Shown here one piece after another: positions 46,401-58,218 of a stretch of DNA of 64,000 nt. Each line of letters begins with the position of its first letter. Positions within the stretch are counted from its first letter, which is position 1. A program made the position numbers and the translations under genes. Under the pieces are notes generated by a model, which was not told the origin of the DNA, made no database searches, and saw nothing but the letters and a program-made list of their open reading frames with translations. The DNA is from Prostheceraeus crozeri (taxonomy: Eukaryota > Platyhelminthes > Polycladida > Euryleptidae): positions 25,001-89,000 of the forward strand of contig CAJQUW010003624.1 in NCBI GenBank assembly GCA_907163375.1, written 5' to 3'.

Positions 46401-49033
46401 AGCTCATTTTCGTATATAATACAGTCGCGGTGTCGTCTGATGCGCATTACTTGTATATTAGTTTAGACACGGCTAAATGGAACACTCGAGTAGAGTGGAC
46501 ATTGCTCACAGTTAACCCAAAAATACATGTGTAGATAGCATCTGATCTAGTCGGCAATCACTCGCACAACGAGCAACTTAGTAGCCAAACTGGTGAAGAC
46601 GTGTATAGGTCAACATGAGCCTATTGTACTTGCTGAAGTGTCGCTGTTTTAATACAAACGACGACTTAACAAAAGATCGTTCTAACAGGAGTGGAAGCAG
46701 TGTTCAATTTCAATCCATGAATACTACGCGACGGGAAGCAGAGATTCTGTAACTTCTGTCAAAAGTTCCGTAATCCGCATTAACATCAAGTGTCATACCA
46801 AGCTAGTCATGGAGCTTTCACTATTATGGTTTCCCAGGTACAGGGCCTCCTCATATTACTTGGGTAAAGTGGACATGCCACACAGGGTTCAGTGGAGAGT
46901 GGTTCAGGGTACACACTTTTCAGTCTTATGTGGACACTTTAATTTTTAGTCAACAGCACTACCATCATCAATTTTTCGATTTTTCCAGTTTGTTTTGTAT
47001 TTATTTGTTTGAATTGGCTTACGCATGAGTATTCCACACTACATGGTTTCGGAAACATGTTGGGCCTCAACTTGTAATATAGACCTGTTGTTGAATTTTA
47101 CAGGCAGGCACACAGGCCTATCCTCAAAGTTGCAGTGAAACTACATAAGTGCAGCAAATCTAAAATAACGACGAATATTAACGAAGAAAATGACAAATTG
47201 CAACACCACATTGCATTTAATACGCGTTATTGTAAGCAGCACCAAGTTGGTATAATGTAGAAAAGAGTGTCTCAAACCTTTACTACTCGTATATAGATAT
47301 CTATGTCTACACTAAAGCAGGACAAGATCAATCATTATTGGCATAGATTATGCTCCTTCCAGTGCATTGAAATACTATCTCCCGCGCGCGTTATGATCTA
47401 CTTCACAGGTCAAATAAAGCGATACGGTCATTAATAGTTATAATAGTTCATAATAGTTATTTTCGCAACTAGTGCATGATTGCTTCTCAGGCTTAATTAT
47501 TTTTTATATAAATCAGGCTTTACACGATGCAGAAAGTCTGAGTTATAGATTTAATGTACAAGTCTCGGAAACTCGTCCATTAAGTCTATGAGCGGGAACT
47601 TCTTGAGTGTAAAGACTGATGATATCTGTGATATATCACCATCTAAGCATCTTAGCACAAGATTTGTACATTTTGCAAGACAATAGAATTTGGATTGTCT
47701 TTGCACTTAGAAAGTTCTCGTTCATAGACTTAGCGTGCGAGTCTCTGAAGGAAATCTATGACTCTGACTTTTTAGAACGTGACAAGACTAATATCAGTGA
47801 TGCTAAGGACTGCTACAATTTCTGTGTCCACTGAAATGGAGTTAGTCTGTCCTAAACAACATGTCTTTGCATATACGTAGCCTAACATCAATCATGGTAA
47901 TGGTCGCAAAATTGCATGTAGAACTCCAGAAACTTGTTGTTTGCTCGATTAATCATTATATTCAGATATTCTCTCTAATGGGAGAATGAAGAAGTGACAC
48001 TGATCATTATGGTCGATCAGTTAAAATAAAAGATTGATTAATCTCGAGTGAGAGATCGAATGGAAATGGTCGAAAATGGATCGGAGCGAACCTATTGATC
48101 CATTAATGCCCTAACAATTCTATTTTTTCGAGCATTTCAACCTAAAGGTTTTGGGTCAACAATTGCAACGTTGACTTCATAACGGCAGAAATTTTTAATC
48201 AAAAGAGATAAGAGATCAACGTGAATTTGCTGTTAAGACTGCCACTCCCAATCTCGTGCAGTGCTAGAACGCCCGCAAATGGAGCTTGATTAAATAAAAC
48301 ATTCTTAAAAATAGCTTGGGGTATTGGATGGTCAAAGAAGACTGATGAAGCAGGATGGGTGAAACTACAGAGTGGCTACGAATTTCTGGATTCTATCGCA
48401 AGTGGACTGACTTAATGAATTCATAGCACTCATTCCATCTCGGATTTCATATTTAAGTACGACGTATATTTGACTAATGAAAAATGAGTTATTTACATCA
48501 ATTCGATCCTGAACGTCAAAATGGTCATGAAAAGGCTGTCCCATCGAAAGTGAAAAGTTTAATGAAGGATGAAAGCTATGACCGTGCCTCAAATTAAGAC
48601 GGCTAATCAATTGGAAAATCAATCTTTTAGTCTGAAAGATGGCTTGTCTCATGGAGGATTATAGGCTTCAAATTTAGTAAAGAGGGTTCTCCAATTTTTA
48701 AATTTTATTTCGATGTTTTCCCTGGGGCAGTTTTATCAAAACCAAACACTTTGATCAAAACAGAGCTTCAGGAGCATTTGGAACATAGGAAATTCATGAT
48801 TTTCCTTTTGGAAGTTTATAATAGGCCATCCAGACATTGACCGTTGAAGGCGTTGGACGCCGAAGGCCTATCTTCGATACTTTTAAATATTACCTTATTA
48901 TATTGGCATATAAACTGAAAAGGGGAGTTTTGATTGCTTTGTATAACTTTCTCAAATTTATAATAATTTTTCACTCAATGTTATCATGTTATAATTTTTT
49001 ATAAACTCGTTAGATCATTTTCATCGATTTTAG
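46401..49033. other. No gene seen
   Basis: Intronic sequence. No coding motif or clear transposon was recognised. Confidence 0.35.
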
Positions 49034-49256
49034 AATGTGGAGGCATTTTCATTCTTTCGACCTCCAGTAGAACAGTGAAGTATCCTAGCGACAAGAGTGC
49101 CTCTTACGGAAACAATAAGAATTGTGTATGGGATTTAATTGCACCTGTAAATCACAAAATTCGTCTGGTATTCAACTCGTTGCATACGGAATTCAGCAGC
49201 AGGTGCCTGTTCGATTACGTGGAGATCTTTGACTCAAATGGACGACGAATCGGAAA
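49034..49256 (+). CDS. Multi-CUB protein, exon C (CUB 2, first half)
   Basis: Enters in phase 1 after GATTTTAG and encodes CGGIFILSTSSRTVKYPSD, NCVWDLIAP and CLFDYVEIFDSNGRRIG. The FDYVEI strand with a preceding acidic residue is the usual CUB calcium-site region. Leaves in phase 2 at GGAAA|GTAAGA. A 122-bp intron separates it from exon D, the shortest in this gene. Confidence 0.85.
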
Positions 49257-49378
49257 GTAAGACAGCAAAATGGCCAAATAATAGTGTGCAGACCTCAATA
49301 CTCGTAAAAGAAAACAATTTGCCGTTAGAATTGCATTGCGAGATCTGTAAGCATTGACTAAGTTTTGCGGCTTTTCAG

Positions 49379-49509
49379 ATATTGTGGACATGCTGCCCCT
49401 AATATGATCCAATCAACCGGTAGAACCTTGAAAGTTAGATTTCATAGCGATTCATCAGTTCTTGGTGAAGGATTTTCAGTGACAGCGACACCTGCATCAC
49501 CGCTAAAAG
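49379..49509 (+). CDS. Multi-CUB protein, exon D (CUB 2, second half)
   Basis: Enters in phase 2 after CGGCTTTTCAG with YCGHAAPNMIQSTG, then LKVRFHSDSSVLGEGFSVT, the canonical second half of CUB (CG...S....V.F.SD.S....GF...). Leaves in phase 1 at AAAAG|GTAAG. Confidence 0.85.
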
Positions 49510-49679
49510 GTAAGTTACATTATTAAGTATGACGCTGACATCTGCTTTTTTAATAATGGTTGGACTTAGAATTTAGGTTTTCGGGGTTCCCGGGTCGGGG
49601 TTTGGAAATTACAACTATCGCTAGAGCCAAAACTTCACCGCGAGTTCGGAAGCCTGTTTTCCTACTGTACCTCTTTCTT

Positions 49680-49880
49680 TATTCATGTGGTGTCCTTTTC
49701 TCCAGAAGGTCTTCGCTGACCACCTTATCTTTAAGAGATACTCCACACATCCACCTGATCATCCTCCTGTTTACTACATCCATTCTCCTCTTCTCTACAG
49801 CTGTCATAGCCCATGTCTCATTTCTGCAAGTCATGCAGTCTCTGACGCATAAGTCAGAGATGTTTGATTTTATTCAGTAG
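49680..49880 (-). pseudogene. LINE C-terminal remnant
   Basis: The minus strand reads CRNETWAMTAVEKRRMDVVN then RMIRWMCGVSLKDKV. The ETWAM...RWMCGV phrase is typical of LINE reverse-transcriptase C-termini. Short and isolated. Confidence 0.6.
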
Positions 49881-50415
49881 GATAATGGGTTGCACGACTG
49901 GTCAGGATAGGCGACAGATCGCGGAATTTCTTCCACCTCGATTGTATTGGCAGTCACAGCTGTCTCCGTTCCACCTCCGGAATCCAACATGTCTCCTATA
50001 TTGTAGAGACTGGTAACAGCACCTACCTTCTTCCAAAGTAATTTCACTACATCTGACAGAGTCCCTAATTGGAATTAACTTTCGTTCTGAACGATTCAAG
50101 TATCTGTGGGGCACACACTTATTTTAAACCTACTACACAAGTAACGGTACCGCATTTAATCCACGCATATTATTTATAATCTGTTCAATGATAAACCTAG
50201 TTCAATTTTCAATTTATTCTTTCATTTGGTTCTACCTTCGTTTACCTTTGTGCATGTCATGCTGTGTTTCAAATAACTTTCCTTTATACGTGTTTCCGCA
50301 ATATTTGACAAATTTCTAATATGTATTGTAGATTGACCATTCTTCAGAAAATTACGCATGTCAGAACTTTACCTATGGAGAATATGATGACATCGTTGAT
50401 TCTTACATATTACAG

Positions 50416-50596
50416 ATTGCTATCACGAATTGACTGCAGCTTCTGGAGGTCTCATATTCTCTCAAATCGGTCAAACTTTTACTTCTCCATGTATTTATCA
50501 TATTCGGGTGGCACCTGGATTTCGAATATTAATGAGAGTGGATTATCGTGTTGTGCAACGTCCTGTGAGAGGACCTTGTCCGAAAGTAGCAATTCG
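50416..50596 (+). CDS. Multi-CUB protein, exon E (CUB 3, first half)
   Basis: Enters in phase 1 after ACATATTACAG with DCYHELTAASGGLIFSQIG, then CIYHIRVAPGFRILMRVDYR and GPCPKVAIR. It is a divergent CUB first half (GG.I.S, C.Y.I...G). Leaves in phase 2 at ATTCG|GTGAGT. Confidence 0.75.
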
Positions 50597-53212
50597 GTGA
50601 GTGTAATCAGTGCATGATTTGCTGTTGTCAGAATGACAGAGGTTTGGAACCTGCATACCAGGGTTTCGGAGCCGGAGCCAAAGCCGACATAAAGTACCAC
50701 GGCACCAACTTTGGCTTGAAGTTTTATATGTATTAAGAATTTAATCACTTTGCAAGATAAAGTGATATTTGTCAGGGTAGCTGAAACAAATACAAGTGTG
50801 TCATCATTGTAAGTTGTCGTTGTAGTCCTCTCAATACCTGCTGGCCTTCATCGCCTATCAATGCATAGCCTACTGTGAATCATTTATTTGGATCGTAGAG
50901 GAGATCGCGGACTTCCTTAATATTGTGTTCCAGCCGAAAACGCAGTTGTCGTGCGAATGTCTCATGCATTCTCGCCTCAAATTTAATGTACTTATTATTA
51001 AGGCACATTGATTCGTGGCGAGTTCTACCCGGTTCATGTTCTTGTCAGACACGATCAAAAATAGTGCACATGCATGTCCAACAGGGACAGGGTGTGGATT
51101 GAAGCTTTTGAAAAACGTTTCACTGACTAAAATGACTCATTGTGTCTGACTGAAATACCTCTTTTTTAATCAATGATGCCTCAGTCTGGAATAATGAAAA
51201 ATTTGTTCTCACCTCTGATTAAGGGCTAAGTGCGGTACCGGTAAGGACTAAATCAGAGACTTATATTAGTCCTGTATACGTAGAGAAAATTTTCACGGCT
51301 CCCTCTGCGACTTATGCTTCATAAAAAGTTTTAAGAGGGAAGCACTAGCTAAGTCACATTATGCACAATTTTTAGCAAGGTAGTCCTTTTTCTATCCTGC
51401 ACGCGTTTATGCCTCCGGTCAGTGATATATACGAAAATGTATTGAAAGGCTTTTATTAATATTCAGCTAAAACTTAATTATGATGCTGTGTTTTACCACA
51501 AAATAACGATTTGATGAATCTAAATGTGTTTAGTTTCTTAAACAGCATGAACTGCATGACCTAGAGATGGTTCTACTCGCTACAGAAAACAGAGACAAAT
51601 GTTATTTTACAGAAAACCTCCGATACCCTGCTGCATACTTACTGAAGATGATTTTAACCTCAACTAGAATTGTCTCTTAAGCCACTGATTTTTCATATAT
51701 ATTCTTGGTAATCAAATTTCCAAAAAGGCACGCGTTTAATCAGGCTGCTTAGTAGCAGTCATTTTATTTACGTTGTGGATGGATTTTGCTGCTTTCTTTG
51801 TGTCACAGATGTCTAGCCATGTATGTCTGGTGACATTTATTTCTATGATTCATTTCTCAAGTGGGCGCATGTTTGTGGACATAGTGTGTATTTTATTATT
51901 GTTATGATGTATGTAAATGGTTTTTAAACAGTGTCTCTAGGGTGATTTCTTTGATCTCTTGATGTCTTTGCAACATTCTTACATGAACGGAAATCCTTTC
52001 CATAGAAATCTGACTTTTCGCTTTGTTTATTTTAATCGGACTAGAATGGACAACAGACGTATGAAACGTTCAACGAATATTCAGTCCGATATTCAAATCC
52101 AATACTCAACTCTGTAATGAGCGTGAATAAGGAAAACCAAAATTGTTATGACCTTACCAAGAAATTTAGAATCATTAATAATAATAAGATCAATTAATTT
52201 GGGTGTCACCAATTGGTTGAGACCAAGAGAAAGAACATTGGCTGTTGATTTGTATTCATCTGTTATCGATTGTCATCATTATCTGTGTAAATGCCCTATG
52301 CGATTGAACGATGTGTGGACGACATTTATAAGTTGTTTACAGTACTAATAATGTGTTATCTTGATCATTCTTACAGTATGTCTGAGAGCAGGCGAGGCTC
52401 TGGCAGCGAAGACTGTCATTTTGATTGTTCCTTACTCCTCCTTTGTTACACGAGGATACCCACGTGATCGTGATGAACACAAAGTGTTTTCTTGTCACAG
52501 AGAGAGGAACAACCGTCGGTCGAGCCTCTTGCACTTGAGAAACTTTGGCCGAGGAGACCGAAATAACGGATCCAAGTCACGCACGCGGACGGTGCTGATA
52601 AAGCCATTCTTGCCGAGTAACGTGGCCCAACCTGTGAAGGCTGACACAGCCTTCTTCTGTGGATAATGTTGAAGAGTTGAGTGAGGGCGAGATCGAAAGA
52701 TAGAAGAAAGGTATAAACACAGATAGATTTCTTTGCGTATAGGTTAGTCTAGAGCGGACATAATCCTATCCCAGCCATTGTGTGCAATGGTAGCAATCGA
52801 TTTAAATTGATGTAGATGTCGTCTCTCTTTGACTTGTGTGATTGGCCAAGCGCCCGCATTGCCGAAGTAGCTCGCATCAGCGAACACGTAATCCTCAACG
52901 GTCTGATTGCCGGCAGACCTGTCAAGTGACAAGCACTTATCTTTGACTCAATTTTCCACCGTGATAAATTCGTCAAATGGAAATAATATTCTCACTGTTC
53001 GACTCTTCACGATCCAAATTAGCTGATTGAATACGTTTAATGTGGCGTCAATCTTCAAGTTCGTCAGAATTCATACTTGAATTTGCATTACGTTCGACGG
53101 AAAATTAATCTTCTTGCCACTCGAGGCTAGTTCTAGCCGTGACCATCAGTATTGTGGAGCGTTATATCTAGACCCAAGCACGCACACAAAGCAACTTGTC
53201 TCTATGGGTATA
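50597..53212. other. Intronic DNA with one diverged repeat copy
   Basis: At about 51010-51130, GGCGAGTTCTA...TTCTTGTCAGACACGATC is a diverged relative of the hairpin arms at 53213-53939. A GC-richer 101-codon open frame at 52361-52666 (LRNFGRGDRNNGSKSRTRT) has no recognisable motif. No host exon was seen. Confidence 0.35.
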
Positions 53213-53939
53213 TAGTCTGGCAGCCAGAACGAGTTTCTGCAGGGAACGAGGCCGAAAGTGAGACTTTCACAGAATGATGTGCACCCTATGCCTATTACAA
53301 ATCGGCACGTCTGCCGAGTTCTAGTAAGTTCCTCTTCTTGTCAGACAGGATCAAAGAAAAACACATGCAAATCCAATGGGACGCAGATTGCAGTTTTTTG
53401 CTAAAATGAAATTTTGTATGTTTTCTCTGATTAAACAAAAAGTACTTAACCCAGAGTTATAATTTTTGGCATGGAATGTCTTCAGGTCATTTCCCTTCAT
53501 TTTCATACACCCCTGTCTATATAGCTAAACCCATTTAGATTTGGCGAGCCTCTTAATGTCGGCAAACACAAACATTTTGAGCAACTTTGTCCACATTCAA
53601 CCATATTCTCACATGCATTGCCGATTAGATGCATGATAAAAGCACATTCACATTATAGGAAATGACCTGAAGACATTCCATGCCAAAAATTGTAACTCTG
53701 GGTTAAGTACTTTTCGTTTAATCAGAGAAAACATACAAAATTTCATTTTAGCCAAAAACTGCAATCTGCGTCCCATTGGATTTGCATGTGTTTTTCTTTG
53801 ATCCTGTCTGACAAGAAGAGGAACTTACTAGAACTCGGCAGACGTGCCGATTTGTAGTGGGCATAGGGTGCACATCATTCTGTGAAAGTCTCACTTTCGG
53901 CCTCGTTCCCTGCAGAAACTCGTTCTGGCTGCCGGACTA
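53213..53939. repeat. Large inverted repeat, about 280-bp arms
   Basis: The left arm (53213-53494) and right arm (53659-53939) are near-perfect complements over their whole length, for example GGTCATTTCC against GGAAATGACC and TCTGGCAGCC against GGCTGCCGGA. A 164-bp unrelated loop separates them. In the CUB pre-mRNA this would fold into a very long double-stranded stem. Confidence 0.92.
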
Positions 53940-54323
53940 ATAGCAGCTTCAATCACAGATCCAAATGACTCGTGACGGGGATTGCGTGGTGCCGGTAGAG
54001 AAAAAGAATCACGCAAGAAAATGTCGATAGATCTTGGCCTCTCCCATTCTCATGGTTATGGGCGTGATCTCATGCCCAGCGTCTCCACGGCTGTCGATCT
54101 TATAAAGGCCTTGCTTGCTATGATAACTGGCAGATACCGGTTATTTTTGTACCTCTATTGGTAATCATTCTTGCTAATTACAGATGAATTCTAGACTACA
54201 CTTGCTTCTATTTGCAACATATTTTGATTTATCGACATTGATCTCTGATTCATTGAATTGAAAAAACATGTTTTAACAGTACATGTGTGTCTACATACAT
54301 TTGTGATCTTTAACTTGTTTCAG

Positions 54324-54478
54324 AAATGGATTTTCTTCCGTTGTTCAACCGTTTTTGAGTTTATGTAACGAATCGAAGATTTACGAAAATATACGAAGTG
54401 ATTCAAATACATTGACCTTAAATCTCACGGATCTTCGTGACAGCAGAATCAATGTCACTTATAGGACTATCAATCAAG
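54324..54478 (+). CDS. Multi-CUB protein, exon F (CUB 3, second half)
   Basis: Enters in phase 2 after CTTGTTTCAG with NGFSSVVQPFLSLCNES, then SDSNTLTLNLTDLRDSRINV, the second half of a CUB. Its phase fits exon E 3.7 kb upstream. Leaves in phase 1 at CAAG|GTGAGT. Confidence 0.75.
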
Positions 54479-55864
54479 GTGAGTGCTTATCTGCGTTACA
54501 ACCTTTATCTCTCAAAACTTGCGCCAGTTCGGCTTGGTAATTAATCCATCAATTAAGGCTCCAATTAGTATTGTCAAGATGTCAGAGCACATGAGTAAAC
54601 GGTATTCAGCAGTATAACTTTCGGACTGAAAGCTGCAATCAGGATCCAGAAATCTTCTTGTCATCTGTAGACGGGGATTATTCTGAATTCTTGGCTGTCA
54701 TCGGGTAATATTTTCTCCAAATGTAAATAGCGTTCTTATGCAACATCATGCGTATCGAAATGGACCAGCCTTTATCTTAAGAGCTCTATGCAGCAGCTGG
54801 TACAAATTAGAAGCCGTATGTGCAGTATTTGCCTTATCCTTCCAGAACCGCTTCGTTACGAATTCGACTTTTTTGGCAGCCGAATAACAACTCAGCAGCC
54901 GAAAATTTCTGGCCGAATCTCAAGCAAAAAGACATGTCTTTCATTTTAGCTGTCAATCAGCATCGATATTCAAAATAACAGTGTATACACGTTAACCTTT
55001 TATATACCTGGGGAGGCGATTCGGATGTGATACTCACAAGACTAAACCGCTCAACATAGGCTCTTGAGACTAGCGCATTTCCCAACTCTTCTCCAAAATT
55101 CGTTAGATTTGGCCAAGGCTATGAATACTAGGCCTATGCCTATATTATTTTATTTATAGACTTCCTTAAATTGACCCACTGGAAGGTTAAATTTATGTTT
55201 ACTTAAAATAAGTAAGATTAATTCCTAGGTTAATATTTTATATTTTTAATAGGTGAAGTTAGGTTTATCACCAGGTCAAAATTAGGCCTGCTTTTACTAG
55301 AAGCTCTGAATTTTATCACTGTATGCAAACATCTTATCACAACTTTAAACGAAGCGTGTACCATAGACATCGAATAGATAATTAAAAATTCAAATGTCAT
55401 GTAGATACTGCTTATTATTTTAGGCCCATTTAAGCAGTGATATCTTAGTCTTTTCCTAATCATTTGAATACATGGGGTATGTGTAGGTCTTCCATCTATT
55501 TAATCATATTCAAAGTTACATAGAGCTGTCAAATGCCGCTTCAGAGATGCATTAGAATGGTTACTTTTGAGTGGAAGTTTTCACGGTTGCGATTTATTGC
55601 TATACCAGTTTCAAATACCGTGATATCCATCATCAGTGGCGATAATGCAACAAACGAACAGGGTTATATACAATTTTGGACATGAATTTAATGATGAACA
55701 CATTTAAAAAAGAGACCCGGACAGTCGCAAGGCAAGAGTACAAATTAAAATCGTCAGTGGGCATAGAAATAGAATGAGCCACGCATTGACAGAGAAATAT
55801 CTGTCAGCAAACATAGAAATAGAATTGGTCACCAACTAAAATAAATGTAAAAGCTCGGATGATG

Positions 55865-56110
55865 TTTCATTGTTCATGAGGTTTTGGCGTGATTTTACGA
55901 TGAGTGATTCTGCTATTCTTGTGCTTCGTTTTTGTTAATATTTTGAAGTTTTTGTGATTAGGTGGATGCGCATAGAAATTTCTGATGCTGGTTTCCTTGT
56001 AATATGCTCTCGAATTCTTTTTTGCAATTGTCGTCGAGTTTCTCCGATGTAACGATCGGGGCACCGTTCACAAAAGTATTCGTATACAATAGAGGAGGAC
56101 TCTTCGAACT
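55865..56110 (-). pseudogene. Penelope-like GIY-YIG endonuclease fragment
   Basis: The minus frame reads VYEYFCERCPDRYIGETRRQ, then LQKRIREHI and, after a frame break, ESLIVKSRQNLMNNETS. The CxxCxxRYIGET start, arginine and the distal Glu (ESLI) match the GIY-YIG domain that ends Penelope-like elements. It is separate from the RT fragment near 33 kb. Confidence 0.7.
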
Positions 56111-56299
56111 TAATGGGATCATGGGATCTTTTTGCCGATTAAGTTTTGACTTTTCTATCGAAGGCTACTATAATTTTGCTGTTTTTCAAAATTTTATTGA
56201 TTTTGTGAGTACAAGCAGTATATGGTAATTTCCAAAAAATAGCCTTCTTTTCTTCTGTTTCATTGTTTCTATATTGAATTCTATATTATATTCTTTCAG

Positions 56300-56490
56300 G
56301 TTGCGGTCAGACATTGGACAGAGCTGGAAGCGGGGACATCATCAGCCCAATGTACCCGCTATACATGCCACAAGCTTACAGATCTTGCGAATGGACGCTG
56401 AACACACTGCGTGGCAATCGAATACTTCTGCACTTCGTAGATTTTAAAGTTCCACGTTCTCGTGGATTAAGAAATAGATTCTCCATAACA
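56300..56490 (+). CDS. Multi-CUB protein, exon G (CUB 4, first half)
   Basis: Enters in phase 1 after TTCTTTCAG with GCGQTLDRAGSGDIISPMYP, then CEWTLNTLRGNRILLHFVDF and RNRFSIT. This is a standard CUB first half (CGG..., SP.YP..Y, C.W.I). Leaves in phase 0 at ACA|GTGAGT. Confidence 0.85.
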
Positions 56491-57183
56491 GTGAGTAAAC
56501 TTGCGTTCCTGAATCATTATTTTATTTGACATATTTCTAGAAGAAGCATATTAGGCCTACTTTTCTTTTACCCAATTACATATTTTCCTAGATTTTGTCT
56601 CTATTTAATTAATAATTAAAAATTATTATTTAATCTAAACAATGTTTAAGTGCAACATAGGCACCCTATTTCAGGTATTAAGGACTTCATAAGCAATCAG
56701 AGGACAATCCAATGTGAATCAACGTATCATGAGGCATTATTACCCACAAAGTTTTCGGTGCATTGGTGCGAACTGATGCCACAAAGCACAGTCTTAAAGC
56801 AATACAGGGATGAATTGACATGAAGGTTTTGAACTCTGGCAAGCTCCATTAGATTTAAAGTTGGTGACCGGTGTTCCGTTGCCGGTTGAAAGGGCAAACT
56901 GAAATCCTATGCCAGGTACATTTTCGCATCGATGCGCGTCCCCTGACTGAAAGTGACTATCAAATGAATTATTCTTGAAAAGTATTTTGATATCTTCCGA
57001 TGTCACAGTTATTCGCTCTGGGACAGTGTCTGAGAAGAGAGAAATTATAATCTTTCATTTAGAGGGATATGTTGAGCACAGGCTTCAGGTTTACTGTTCA
57101 GAGTTACTTAGAGGAAGCATTTCAAAATGTTTTTAATTTCAGTGAATAGCTTCTTTTCCTTCAGAAAAGCTTTTTCCTTTCAG

Positions 57184-57343
57184 ATATACGATGCTTCAGA
57201 TGCAAATCATCCTAAAATCATCATGACCTTTGATCAATCAAGTCGCAACGCCAGTCGAATGGTAGTGGGAAGTAACCGAATTTTGATTTCATTCAGTGGA
57301 GAAAGACGTCATAGTGTTGCCTTCCACATTAGATATGACGAAA
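57184..57343 (+). CDS. Multi-CUB protein, exon H (CUB 4, second half)
   Basis: Enters in phase 0 after TTTTCCTTTCAG with IYDASDANHPKIIMTFDQS, then RILISFSGERRHSVAFHIRY. The CUB ending is divergent but recognisable (N.I.I.F...... .F...Y). Leaves in phase 1 at GACGAAA|GTAAGG. The Harbinger transposon sits in the following intron. Confidence 0.8.
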
Positions 57344-57785
57344 GTAAGGATATGACTTTCTATGTATTTATTCAGTCTTTAATAAACAGTTATTCTTGGC
57401 GTTCATAAGGAAAAATACTTTGTGTTACATTATCGTCAAGTTTAGAAGTGAATAAAGATAAAGGTAGAGGTCAACCCTTTCTGCAAAGAGCTAAAGAATG
57501 CTTTACCAAACTTCTCCCACAGCATTCTGACTTTGTCAGCCGCATACCATGGTGTTACGTACAGCTTGAAAAGAGTCCGCTATGGAATATATATAATAAT
57601 AATAGTTTTGAGATAATTCAGAAATTTAAACGTCGCTTCTACGTTTCGCTACCATGCATGTGCTTATGCATGTACTACCTACTGAAAAATTCCTAAGTAG
57701 CTACTTCGCTGTAATGTCGCAAGTCAAGGCATGATGGCATTTCCGTGACAATGACCTTATGTTATATAACAAATTGGTGAAAAGT

Positions 57786-58032
57786 TTATTGACTTGTTAG
57801 ATTTCCAGGCTTTCCAACATGAGACCATTGAAAAAGCATTCCCAGGACTGCACTGACGCCTTCACTATTGTGGCTCGCGAGACCCCCTTCCATCTGAGAC
57901 CAGATATAAACCTTCCTGCACATCCATCCGGTCCGATGCCCTCCCAACCTCCTACGACCTCCTGATACTCCTCCAGCACCTCCTGCGTGTCGCCTTCGAG
58001 CAAGGTGCCGTCCCTGATTCATCCCGAAGTCA
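57786..58032 (-). pseudogene. Retroelement-like sequence, 3' part, split by Harbinger
   Basis: The minus frame has EGDTQEVLEEYQEVVGGWEG and GRFISGLRWKGVSRATIVK, which faintly resembles a gag core (ISGL). It ends in AATAAA near 57785. The other half lies beyond the Harbinger insertion at 60892-61380. Identity is uncertain. Confidence 0.35.
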
Positions 58033-58218
58033 AGGTTGGTTTATACTTACCTCTGTAGCTCTGTAGAGTTAAATACATATTTATGAAAACTCTGCAGAGG
58101 TTTTATCTACAGAGCTCGCAGAGTACTCTGTAGGCTCTGTAGAGAATTATCGATCAGACTCGGTTAGGAAGGGTGTTTAAACTTCTACCGATGTCGGTAG
58201 ACTGTATACGAATATCAT

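Noticed and set aside
52744-52976. Minus-strand frame with DYVFADASYFGNAGAWPITQ
   Set aside because: Looks protein-like, but I could not tie it to any family. Too short to call a gene or element.
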